From JBEKYH01 sp049511115 (GTDB lineage Bacteria; Planctomycetota; Phycisphaerae; Tepidisphaerales; Tepidisphaeraceae): a stretch of 7,907 bases of DNA. The position numbers were made by a program, and so were the translations under genes. The DNA is taken from assembly GCA_049511115.1 (NCBI GenBank), contig JBEKYH010000221.1, positions 1 through 7,907 on the forward strand, written 5' to 3'. Shown here one piece after another: positions 1-6,297 of this stretch. Position 1 is the stretch's first letter. Each line of letters starts with the position of its first letter. The notes below the pieces were generated by a model that worked only from the letters and a program-made list of their open reading frames with translations, was not told the DNA's origin and ran no database searches.

Positions 1-619
1 CAAAGAGGAGCGCGCCCAGGGCGTAGATGTCGATGCTCCGGTCGTAACGCCCCTCGCCGATTTCCGGGGCCATGTAATGGAGCGTCCCCACGGCGACGGT
101 CTGGCCGCTGTGGCGGGTGACGCTCATGGTTTTGCTGAGACCATAGTCGCCGATTTTGACGTAGCCGTTTTCGTAGAATATGTTGCCCGGCTTGAGGTCG
201 CGGTGAACGATGCCGCAATCGTGGAGATAGGTCAGGCCCTTGCCGATCTCGCGCAGGAAGAATGCGGCTTTTGCCGAGCCCAGCCCTGACGGAGCGGCGT
301 CGAGCAATTCGCGCAGGGACGGGCCGTTCACAAATTCCATGATGACCCAGGGTCGGCCGTCGTCACCGTACTTTACGTCAAAAATCGTGACCAGGTGCGG
401 GCTTTTGAGGTTCATGCACTGGCTGATGCCGCGCAGCTCGATCTGCTCGTAGGTGTGCACCAGCTTAAGCGCGACTTCGCGGCCGCTGTCGCTGAGGGCG
501 TAGTAAACTTCGCCAAATCCGCCGCGGCCGGCGGCGCGCTGGATGGTGAACCCTTCGAGCGGCTTGTCGCCGTGCTTGTATTGAAAACCTCTGGCTGCGA
601 TAGGTTCGTCGAGTGTCAT
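1..619 (-). CDS. Hanks-type Ser/Thr protein kinase (3' end outside window)
   Basis: The 206 visible residues are the N-terminal and central part of a eukaryotic-like protein kinase, which transfers the ATP gamma-phosphate to Ser/Thr of target proteins. In order they show the glycine-rich loop GRGGFGEV (31-38), the VALK lysine K52, a candidate helix-C glutamate (E58 or E61), the catalytic loop HRDLKPGN (139-146; D141, N146), the magnesium motif as DYG rather than DFG (158-160), and GTLHYMAPE (178-186) followed by DIYALG. All key catalytic residues in view are intact, so this is an active kinase rather than a pseudokinase. No signal peptide or membrane segment precedes the domain, so the catalytic part is cytoplasmic; any C-terminal sensor or membrane segment would lie beyond the edge. 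The ATG is supported by GGGAG eight bases upstream, within the end of the FHA-like gene, whose stop lies 5 nt before this start, implying translational coupling. Confidence 0.95.
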   Translation of the reverse strand, partial: MTLDEPIAARGFQYKHGDKPLEGFTIQRAAGRGGFGEVYYALSDSGREVALKLVHTYEQIELRGISQCMNLKSPHLVTIFDVKYGDDGRPWVIMEFVNGPSLRELLDAAPSGLGSAKAAFFLREIGKGLTYLHDCGIVHRDLKPGNIFYENGYVKIGDYGLSKTMSVTRHSGQTVAVGTLHYMAPEIGEGRYDRSIDIYALGALLF

Positions 620-624
620 GGCCT

Positions 625-2181
625 CTACTCCCTGGCAACGACGAAATGTAATGATCCCACGGACACGTGTGCTCCAAGTGGAATGTCCGCCGCGGTTCCG
701 GCGGGTTTGTTATCGACACTGACATCGGCGGCGCTGCGGCAGAACAAGCCGTCGCCGCGTTTTTGCAAAACCACCGGGGCCGACAGGTCATCGACGCGAA
801 CGTGCGCCGATGAACCGGGGCCGAGGATGATCTCCCGATCCAGAAGCAGCACCTGGCGGATGGACGCGCCCGGCAGGCGCGCGCCGGCGAGATCAAGCAC
901 CGCCGATCCGCTGGCGGAACTCGGGCGGCGGAAGGTGATGCGGCAGCGATTGCCCAGGCTAATGCGGTCGCCGTCGCGCAGGAGTTTGTTGGATGCAGGA
1001 ACGCCATTCACGGGGACGGCTTCAGCGGCGCGGAGGAAATAATCGTCGTCGGAGCGAGTCACGGTCACGATGGGAACATTGGCGTCGAGCATTAAAGGGA
1101 TATCCACTGACCGCGATGCGCCGGCCGGGCCGATGGACACGGCGGGGCTGGAAAGGACCTGGAAACTGCCCACACCGTCCACGTGAAGGCAAAAGGACTT
1201 GCCGGGCGGCGCGTTTGGCCGAGGCGACGGATCGGGAGGCGCCGACGTTGGCTCTGCCGAATTATTATTTCCCGTGGGAAGCTGGCCGGACATTTCCACG
1301 AGAAAAAGCGGACTGCCGTGCACTTGCGACAAGGCCGCGCCAAGTTGTCTGGCGTGCTCGGCGGCTTCGGTCAACCATGGGGCGTTGGGCCAAAGGGCTG
1401 TGAGGCGCCGGAGGATTTCCTCGGCCTGATGGGGTTGGCTCAGTTCAATCGCCTGGCAAGCGGCGCGGCATTGGTTAAGAGTCTTGCGCGCTTGGTCGGT
1501 TTCGACGGTCTGGACGGGCAGGCGATCCAAGCGGCCCAGCAGCGCGGCCGCCACGTTTACGCGGCCGGCTTCAAATTCCCGATGAATATTAACGACGACC
1601 TGACGGCTGATCTTGTCGCACAGTTGTCGAAGACCCGGATCGGTCACATCGCCGCGGCCCATGGTGGCCAGATGATCCACGGCAGCTTCCCAATCGCCGG
1701 CTTCGAAAAGTTCAGTGGCTCGCTTCAATCGCGATTCCAGTCCCGCGCGACGGGCGGCTACGTCTTGCTTGAGACCTTCGACGCGGGCGTCGGGGTCGGA
1801 GATTGCCTCAAGGAGTTGCTGGCCGACGGAGAGTTGACCTTGATCGACATGCCGGCGGGCGAAGGCGACGGCTTGTCCGAGGCGGCGGTTGGCCTGATCG
1901 TTGTTTCGCATGGCGTTGTTCACGGCGGTGCGAAGCTGGGCCACGTCCGGCTGGTTGCCGCCGATCTGAACGGCTTTTTCGCAATCGGCGGCGGCCTGGA
2001 GAAGGCGGCCCGCGCCCAGGTGCCGGCGTCCGCGCTCGACGAGGGCGATCACCAATTGGCCGGCCAGTTCCTGCCCCTGCCGGTGCGCCCGAACGTCCGG
2101 TTGGCGGGCCAGATCGAAGGCCTCATCGAGCCGGCCGTCCGACATGGCGCACTCGCATTGTTTGAGACGCACCATCAACAC
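625..2181 (-). CDS. Helical-repeat protein with two C-terminal FHA-like domains
   Basis: The protein has 518 residues. Residues 1-290 are alpha-helical and TPR-like, with recurring patterns such as GRLDEAFDLA, LFEAGDWEAAVDHL and AEEILRRL. A Pro/Ser/Asn-rich linker (about 303-328) follows, then two FHA-like beta domains at about 330-420 (VNGVPA...LLRDGDRISLG) and 441-518 (EIILGPG...VDDLSAP...VSVDNKP...HVSVGSLHFVV). FHA domains normally bind phosphothreonine peptides, but the usual SxxH-type binding signature is not evident in either copy, so binding may be lost or altered. No signal peptide is seen, so it is cytoplasmic. It lies 5 nt upstream of a Ser/Thr kinase, suggesting a scaffold, adaptor or substrate role (inference). 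I chose the GTG at 2181 because AGGA lies 8 nt upstream; the in-frame ATG at 2175 is the alternative, 14 nt from the same site. An in-frame TAG just upstream limits any further extension. Confidence 0.88.
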   Translation of the reverse strand: MLMVRLKQCECAMSDGRLDEAFDLARQPDVRAHRQGQELAGQLVIALVERGRRHLGAGRLLQAAADCEKAVQIGGNQPDVAQLRTAVNNAMRNNDQANRRLGQAVAFARRHVDQGQLSVGQQLLEAISDPDARVEGLKQDVAARRAGLESRLKRATELFEAGDWEAAVDHLATMGRGDVTDPGLRQLCDKISRQVVVNIHREFEAGRVNVAAALLGRLDRLPVQTVETDQARKTLNQCRAACQAIELSQPHQAEEILRRLTALWPNAPWLTEAAEHARQLGAALSQVHGSPLFLVEMSGQLPTGNNNSAEPTSAPPDPSPRPNAPPGKSFCLHVDGVGSFQVLSSPAVSIGPAGASRSVDIPLMLDANVPIVTVTRSDDDYFLRAAEAVPVNGVPASNKLLRDGDRISLGNRCRITFRRPSSASGSAVLDLAGARLPGASIRQVLLLDREIILGPGSSAHVRVDDLSAPVVLQKRGDGLFCRSAADVSVDNKPAGTAADIPLGAHVSVGSLHFVVARE

Positions 2182-2185
2182 GGCT

Positions 2186-2422
2186 TCATTCCTCGCCTAC
2201 GCGTAATTGGCTTTCCACGCCGCCACTGGAATTGTACCGCAAAGGCCAGCGATATTGGCCTCTTTCCGGGGATTCACTCGACGGCTCATTCGCTAAAGCC
2301 GCCGCGAGAAAGGCCTGCAAATCCTCCACCATATGGCGGGAGAGATCAGCCGTATATTCGGCATCATCGTTACCACCGGCATGGCCGGCGGCGGGGATTG
2401 GTTTGGAGATTGAAGTCAACAT
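2186..2422 (-). CDS. Small hypothetical protein leading the FHA-kinase operon
   Basis: A 78-residue reading frame beginning MLTSISKPIPAAGHAGG. I do not recognise the family. The N-terminal third is Gly/Ala/Pro-rich, the middle (SRHMVEDLQAFLAAALANEP) looks like an amphipathic helix, and the C-terminal part is polar, ending QLRVGEE. There are no cysteines, signal peptide or membrane segment. The ATG at 2422 has GGAG eight bases upstream; a TTG at 2449 would add nine residues but has no comparable site. The TGA stop is 4 nt from the GTG start of the FHA-like gene, which is the main argument that it is real and co-translated. It could be a small partner or regulator of the kinase unit, but nothing in the sequence shows that directly. 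Confidence 0.6.
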   Translation of the reverse strand: MLTSISKPIPAAGHAGGNDDAEYTADLSRHMVEDLQAFLAAALANEPSSESPERGQYRWPLRYNSSGGVESQLRVGEE

Positions 2423-2489
2423 GGGCCGCACTCCGTTACGCTGAACCAAAACAAAACAAGATTCACCACTCGCTCGGCTGCGCCTCGCT

Positions 2490-2566
2490 AGAGGACACGG
2501 AGGGACACAGAGGAATACAAGAATTAAATCTGATTTGATTTACCTCTGCGTCCTCCGTGTCCTCTG
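2490..2566. repeat. Large imperfect inverted repeat, CCTCTGCGTCC family
   Basis: The left arm (2490-2513) and right arm (2543-2565) are reverse complements except for one extra G and one G/A difference, with an AT-rich loop of about 30 bases (2514-2542). Transcribed, this gives a long stem-loop on either strand. A short CACCACT at 2464-2470 matches the outer flank of the right arm (GTGGTG at 2565-2570), as if the left side of the element had been interrupted by about 20 bases. The right-arm 24-mer (2543-2566) recurs exactly at 4815-4838. From memory, similar motifs are scattered between genes in many environmental bacterial genomes; their function is not known to me. Confidence 0.85.
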
Positions 2567-2589
2567 TGGTGAGTTTTGCATTTTCCTTT

Positions 2590-2615
2590 CTTCGCGCTCT
2601 TCGCGTCTTCGCGGT
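2590..2615. repeat. Three tandem CTTCGCG-type units
   Basis: CTTCGCGCT, CTTCGCGT and CTTCGCGGT follow one another directly and are then followed by GAAAGG. The block lies between the large inverted repeat and the stop codon of the coiled-coil gene. I recall this motif keeping company with the CCTCTGCGTCC repeat in other genomes, so it is probably part of the same dispersed repeat rather than a local regulatory site. Confidence 0.65.
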
Positions 2616-2631
2616 GAAAGGTCTTTTGCAT

Positions 2632-3465
2632 TTATTTCACGCTGCCCGCGTCGGAGAGATCGATCGCGGGCGTCGCTGTTGGCGGTTGATTGTTGTTGAG
2701 CTGGGCATCGACCTGCGTGAGGAGGTCTTTTTCATTTACGCTGTCCAGGGGCATGGGCTGGGTGAAGCGGGCTTCCTGGGCCAACATGCGGTCGGAGATG
2801 TCCAGTTGGCGGCGGATTTCATCCACGGCCTGGGAGGCTTGGGCGAGCTTGCTGTTGTCGATTGGCTCGCCGGCGCCGGCGGCCGTCGCCTGGGCCAGGC
2901 GGTAGCGGCCTTCCAGTCCGTCGATTTCCGATTCCAGCGTGGTGCGCTGGGCGCGGGCCATGTCCAGGGCCTGCATGGCTGCGCCGAGGGCTTTTTGGCG
3001 GTCGAACAAGAGCTGTTCTTTTTGGGACTCGGCAGAGAGGCCCTGCTGGTAGTTTTGGAATCGGCGGGAGAGTTCGTCGATAAGTTCCTGGCGAGTGTAG
3101 GTGAAGTCGCCGAAGGTGAAGCTGGCCTGTGAGGTGGCCAGATTGTCCCGCAGTTTGGCGAGCCGCGTCTTTTCATCGGCGAGCGATTGCTGGGTGCGGC
3201 TGATATCCGCGCGCAGGTCGGCGATGTCCACTTCCTCCTCGGCCATCAAGCGGACGTTTTTCTCCATCTCCGGGCCGGTTGCGGCCAGCAGATCGCGGGC
3301 GCGCTGAAGCTGAAAATCGACGGGCACGCTCTCCTTCACGGTGCGGAACATGGAATTAACGGTGCTCCGCACATAGCCGCCGGCTTCGGTGCCAAAGACA
3401 AATCCGCAGACCAGGGCCGCGCCGCCGACGGCAATGGCCCCTAACTTGATGGCTCTGTAGAACAT
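2632..3465 (-). CDS. Membrane-anchored coiled-coil protein, unknown function
   Basis: A 277-residue protein. Residues about 6-25 form one hydrophobic segment (LGAIAVGGAALVCGFVFG) preceded by basic residues, fitting an N-terminal membrane anchor or uncleaved signal. From about 50 to 245 it is highly charged and helical with strong coiled-coil character, in two long stretches (about 52-115 and 125-235) separated by SFTFGDFTYTRQ (115-126). The tail after 250 is Gln/Asn/Pro-rich and probably disordered. I recall proteins of this layout in planctomycetes, but I know no assigned function; the design suggests an envelope-anchored oligomer, resembling PspA-type coiled coils only in general form. The ATG is secure, with AAGGAG five bases upstream. 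It is divergent from the HDOD gene across a spacer of about 390 bp. The large inverted repeat downstream may separate it from the FHA-kinase operon. Confidence 0.85.
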   Translation of the reverse strand: MFYRAIKLGAIAVGGAALVCGFVFGTEAGGYVRSTVNSMFRTVKESVPVDFQLQRARDLLAATGPEMEKNVRLMAEEEVDIADLRADISRTQQSLADEKTRLAKLRDNLATSQASFTFGDFTYTRQELIDELSRRFQNYQQGLSAESQKEQLLFDRQKALGAAMQALDMARAQRTTLESEIDGLEGRYRLAQATAAGAGEPIDNSKLAQASQAVDEIRRQLDISDRMLAQEARFTQPMPLDSVNEKDLLTQVDAQLNNNQPPTATPAIDLSDAGSVK

Positions 3466-3856
3466 GGCTGCTCCTTATGGCTTCTCGTGGTCAGAAAACT
3501 CCAACCGGGGCGGGCTAAACCACCCCAATTGCCGGGATAGTCGAGGGCGGGGGCGAAATATTTCAGCCGTTGGGGACGGGGGCGCAGGGGAGAGATTGGA
3601 ATTGTATCGCATTCCACGATCAGGGGTTCGTACAAATCGACTGTAATCAATGCGAAGTGCGTGTCTTAAGCTCGTTCGGCGGTCAACCGATGCAACAGAG
3701 GAACCGGGCGTGGTCCATGGAGTGAACAAAGCAGCAGCCGCCCCCCCGGCTTGACCCTGACAATGCAGCCTTGCAAATGCCGCCGCTGGACAACGAGGAA
3801 GCAGGCGGAGGTTGTGCGAGCGACGGTTTATCGGCCAAAGGAGTTGGAGCTAAAGT
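3466..3856. other. Divergent intergenic region with no convincing gene
   Basis: This spacer lies between two divergent genes and should carry both promoters. The only close match to a -10 box is TACAAT on the minus strand near 3603-3608 (GGAATGCGATACAATTCC), without a good -35. On the plus strand a TTGACC at about 3752 has no matching -10. A strong ribosome site (GGAG, 3846-3849) precedes the HDOD start by 7 nt. Open frames exist here on both strands, but their Pro/Arg-rich composition and lack of start signals argue against coding. Confidence 0.5.
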
Positions 3857-4708
3857 ATGATTGCCACCGCACCAAACGAAGCCGCCATCAACGCGTTTAT
3901 TGCCCAGCACGCCGCCATTCACGCCCTGCCGGACAATGCCATCCGAATTATCCGGATGACCAACGAACCCAATTGCAATACGGCTCAGCTTTACAAGCAG
4001 ATTTCGCAGGATGCGGCGCTGGCAGCACGCATCATGCAGGCGGTCAATAGCGCGTATTATTCGCTGCCGAAGAAAATCAGCAGTTTGGATCATGCCATCA
4101 CGTTTATGGGACTACGGGCGGTCAAGGAAGTGACGCTCTCGTCCACGCTGGCCTCGGCCTGCAAACCGGTTGATCTGGGCAAGTACACCGCGCGGGATTT
4201 CTGGGATCACAGCCTGGGGGTGGCGGTGCTGGCGCGCGAGCTGGCCGGGCAGGCGAAGACCGTCGATCCGCAGGAAGCGTTCACGGCGGGGATGTTGCAC
4301 GATGTAGGGCTGCTGCTGACGACGCAGTCGGTGCCGGCGAAATGCGTGCAAATCTTCACCGCGGCGGAGACGCCGGGCCGTCCGTTCACGGCCGTGGAAC
4401 ATGAAGTCTTCAAATTCGACCACGCCGAATTGGGCGGCCGCCTGGGCGATGACTGGCAATTCCCGCCCTACATGTCGGCCGCGATTCGCTTTCATCATCA
4501 GCCGGATCAGGCGCCGGCGGAACATCACGCCATCTGTTTGCTCCTGCACATCGCCGATACGTTCTGCTGCGAGGCGAAGGTCGGATTCCCGCTGACCTGC
4601 GCCGGGCAGCAGATCAGCGATGACCAATTGGAAGCCGCTCACGTCACGCGCGAAGCGGTGGCCAAGATCTCCGCTAAACTGCGGCTGCTCTTGCGGCTGT
4701 ATACTTAG
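3857..4708 (+). CDS. HDOD-domain protein with retained HD-type metal motif
   Basis: A 283-residue single-domain protein. The HDOD core runs from about 24 (LPDNAIRIIRM) through QISQDAALAARIMQAVNSAYYS (48-69) and the signature LDHAITFMGLRAVKEVTLS (77-95), continuing into an HD-like helical bundle: WDHS (116-119), GMLHDVG (145-151), FDHAELG (187-193), RFHH (211-214) and LHIADTF (230-236). HDOD proteins usually act as signal-transduction or regulatory modules and often lack catalytic residues. Here H118, H148-D149 and D234 supply an H...HD...D set, so metal binding or phosphohydrolase activity is possible but unproven. There is no membrane segment or attached GGDEF, EAL or receiver domain, so it is a stand-alone cytoplasmic protein. 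The start has GGAG seven bases upstream. It is probably monocistronic, since a strong hairpin and then a mobile element follow. Confidence 0.93.
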   Translation: MIATAPNEAAINAFIAQHAAIHALPDNAIRIIRMTNEPNCNTAQLYKQISQDAALAARIMQAVNSAYYSLPKKISSLDHAITFMGLRAVKEVTLSSTLASACKPVDLGKYTARDFWDHSLGVAVLARELAGQAKTVDPQEAFTAGMLHDVGLLLTTQSVPAKCVQIFTAAETPGRPFTAVEHEVFKFDHAELGGRLGDDWQFPPYMSAAIRFHHQPDQAPAEHHAICLLLHIADTFCCEAKVGFPLTCAGQQISDDQLEAAHVTREAVAKISAKLRLLLRLYT

Positions 4709-4754
4709 CTGGGCATGACGCCTCGCCAAGGTCTCACCGACAACGTCATCAAAA

Positions 4755-4802
4755 GATCGGGGTAGGGGAGGCCGGTTGATGCCGGCCTCCCCTACCCCGA
4801 TC
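4755..4802. terminator. Perfect 21-bp stem, 6-nt loop hairpin downstream of HDOD gene
   Basis: Positions 4755-4775 and 4782-4802 are exact reverse complements around the loop TTGATG. The stem is very GC-rich (GATCGGGGTAGGGG...). It starts 46 bp after the HDOD stop and lies before the converging transposase gene, a fitting place for a two-way terminator. No T-run follows on either strand, so intrinsic termination is not certain. A dispersed palindromic repeat is the alternative, and the perfect, long stem is unusual for a simple terminator. Confidence 0.6.
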
Positions 4803-4814
4803 ATGGCTGAATTT

Positions 4815-4838
4815 CCTCTGCGTCCTCCGTGTCCTCTG
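4815..4838. repeat. Second exact copy of the 24-bp CCTCTGCGTCC repeat
   Basis: The 24 bases are identical to 2543-2566. In the first copy the sequence continues TGGTGAG; here it changes at 4839 to GGGTGTA, which is exactly the inferred left tip of the ISKra4-type element. This supports the placement of the IS end and suggests that the element inserted into this repeat. Confidence 0.85.
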
Positions 4839-4862
4839 GGGTGTAACTCCTAAGTGTGGCGA
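4839..4862 (+). repeat. Left terminal inverted repeat of ISKra4-type element
   Basis: It begins GGGTGTAACTCC and ends GTGGCGA. It matches the reverse complement of 6247-6270 at 18 of 24 positions. It abuts the dispersed repeat on the outside and the transposase stop codon on the inside. Confidence 0.75.
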
Positions 4863-6205
4863 TTAGGCCGCCTGTTTCGCCTCCCAGTACGGCTCCCACA
4901 TTCCACTGTATTGCAGGCACCGGATCGCGCCCATTCGCTCCGCACGACGGATTCGCCAACGCGCACTGTTGATCTTCAGCCGCCGCGCCAGCGTGTTTTT
5001 TCCGCCGCCTTCGATCAAGCCGCTGCCGATTGGCAGGCCCTCTTTCAGACGCTCGCCGTACCAAAGACTGTCGCGATTGTCGCCCAGATAATTCAGCAGT
5101 TTCTTCCACGCCTCTTGTGTCGCCGCCGTGATATCCGGCGGTCCCATGTTCTTGAGGTGGTCGATGAATCGGGGGCCTCCCATCTCGATCAACTCGATCA
5201 CTCGCTGGCCCACCCACTTTCCCGCGGCCTTTGTTTCCATCGCCGCCGCCGCGGCAAACAGGTAGAGCATCACGTGGTACACATCCACGACCCACTGCGC
5301 GTCCTGTTTTTTGAACCGCTTGGCCGCCTGATCCCAAATCCACTTGGCCCCGTCGGCGATAACGCTCATCTTCAATCCCTCGGGAAATCCGAGCAATTTC
5401 ACCAGCCGCTCCCAACTGGCTCCGATGATGTCGCAATGGGCGATGCCGCACACCGCCAGCCGAACGCTGGGCGCTTCCAGCGGCCGCTGGTCCCACTGCT
5501 GCGGCGCAATTGGCAGAGCCGGCGTCCGTTTGCTGATGACGCTTTGGCGAATCTCCCGCCAGCCATCGACGGTGTTGATGTTCAATCCATCCGTGGAAAA
5601 CTCCACAACTCCCGGCGCCGCGTCGAATGCTTTTTTCGGCTCGGGGCTGTGATTCATCCACTTCTGGATTGACTTGCCTTCCTCGTCGCATAACCGCCGC
5701 ACCACATCATTGCTCACCTCCAGATGACACAATTCCTTGAGATTACGCTCGGCCTCGTCGAACGAGCAGCCGCTGCCGGCCAGCACGATCATTCGCCGGG
5801 CATGAGGCGTCACGCGATGGGGACCGGCGACTCCCGCCCAGTTTTCCCAGGGAATCTGTTTGTCTTTGCAGCCCCGGCAGACGTAATAACGCCGTGAAAC
5901 CGTGATGCGGCCGACGCTGCTCAGGATGCTTTTGTTCTTGCAGCGCCTGAACGAGACGGACTGGCCGCAGGAACAGGGCAAACTGCAGACCCCTTTTTTT
6001 GCGCCCCCTGGTGGGACGCGACGGCGGTCTGGAGCATTTTGCGAAGATGTTCGAAGCCTTTTTCGTGCAGGGCGGTTTCGACGCACAACATTCCCTGTCC
6101 GTGGGGAGCGGCATTGGCCGCGTCCATCAGGCTCCGCATCGTCAGCACCGCCGATTCGGCAGCCAGCAATTCCTCAGGCGACAATGAATTGAAATCCAAT
6201 CCCAT
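4863..6205 (-). CDS. ISKra4-family transposase, expressed by -1 frameshift
   Basis: Two overlapping frames encode one transposase that cuts and rejoins the element ends. The upstream frame starts at the ATG at 6205 (GGAGG five bases upstream), begins MGLDFNSLSPEELLAAE, and would stop alone at 5921 after 94 residues. The downstream frame, open to the TAA at 4863, lies in -1 relative to it and has no good start of its own. Joining them at the slippery site gives about 447 residues: a helical N-terminus (1-70), a cysteine cluster resembling a zinc ribbon (CSCG at 78-81, CRGC at 110-113), and a catalytic core with candidate DDE residues D206 (STDGLN), D285 (IADGAKW) and E399 (IEGGGKN). The C-terminal KNTLARRLKINSARWRIR region is typical of the family. 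Apart from the shift there is no stop or deletion, so the gene is probably functional. A one-base indel or sequencing error in the A7 run is the alternative. Confidence 0.88.
5993..5999 (-). promoter_or_regulatory. A AAA AAG slippery heptamer for programmed -1 frameshifting
   Basis: On the minus strand, seven A (6000-5994) are followed by four G. In the upstream frame, codons 69-71 read CAA AAA AAG, so the last seven bases form A AAA AAG in the correct phase for tandem -1 slippage, the heptamer type used by E. coli dnaX and several IS3-like elements. After slippage, translation resumes GGG GTC TGC and enters the long transposase frame. An AGGGGG tract lies just upstream and could act as an internal Shine-Dalgarno stimulator, although it is closer than is usual. 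I did not find a convincing downstream stem-loop. Confidence 0.8.
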
Positions 6206-6246
6206 ATGAGCCTCCGTGATTAAGGGTTGGAGGCATTATGCCAAAT

Positions 6247-6270
6247 TCGCCACCCTGGCGCGCTACACCC
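6247..6270 (-). repeat. Right terminal inverted repeat of ISKra4-type element
   Basis: Read on the minus strand it begins GGGTGTAGCGCG and ends GTGGCGA, pairing with 4839-4862. Inside it, GGCATAATGCC (6232-6242) is a short palindrome holding a -10-like CATAAT that could belong to the transposase promoter; no good -35 is seen. Confidence 0.75.
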
Positions 6271-6297
6271 TTCTTGATACTTAGTGCATCAATGGAC

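Larger units (their letters stand above)
2423..2631. other. Repeat-rich intergenic spacer between coiled-coil gene and FHA-kinase operon
   Basis: This stretch holds a large imperfect inverted repeat and a tandem CTTCGCG motif, annotated separately, and no credible gene. It separates two co-directional minus-strand units. The hairpin could terminate transcription from the coiled-coil gene, but there is no clear run of T after it on that strand. A promoter for the FHA-kinase operon should lie here; I could not identify convincing -35/-10 hexamers. Confidence 0.6.
4839..6270 (-). mobile_element. ISKra4-family insertion sequence
   Basis: The element is 1432 bp. Its ends are inverted repeats beginning GGGTGTA at 4839 and, on the opposite strand, at 6270; the outer 24 bases match at 18 positions, with blocks GGGTGTA and GTGGCGA fully shared. 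The left repeat ends at 4862, immediately before the transposase stop codon. It carries one transposase split over two frames. The flanking 8-9 bp (TGTCCTCTG on the left, TTCTTGATA on the right) do not match, so no target duplication is visible. Family assignment rests on the transposase sequence. Confidence 0.85.

Noticed and set aside
1183..2538. Long plus-strand open frame opposite the FHA-like gene
   Set aside because: It is antisense to a well-supported gene, lacks recognisable domains, and runs through the small gene and the repeat region. It is a by-product of GC-rich codon use.
2464..2615. Possible CRISPR-like array from the recurring CCTCTGCGTCC and CTTCGCG motifs
   Set aside because: The copies are inverted or directly abutting, with no regular spacers and no cas genes nearby. 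They are dispersed palindromic repeats.
3475..3729. Minus-strand frame just upstream of the coiled-coil gene
   Set aside because: It ends 9 bp before the next start, which is suggestive, but it is Pro/Ser/Arg-rich, lacks a good ribosome site and has no recognisable motif. It is more likely leader or promoter sequence.
3752..3780. Possible sigma-70 promoter (TTGACC with 17-nt spacing) for the HDOD gene
   Set aside because: The hexamer at the -10 position (CAAATG) matches the consensus at only two positions, so it cannot be supported as a promoter.
4112..4804. Minus-strand open frame opposite the HDOD gene
   Set aside because: It is antisense to strong HDOD motifs, has an Arg-rich composition, and its start lies inside the hairpin/repeat region.
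4801..5691. Alternative minus-strand frame within the ISKra4 transposase gene
   Set aside because: It runs in another frame through the catalytic core and has no motifs of its own. The DDE residues and zinc-ribbon cysteines are in the chosen frame.
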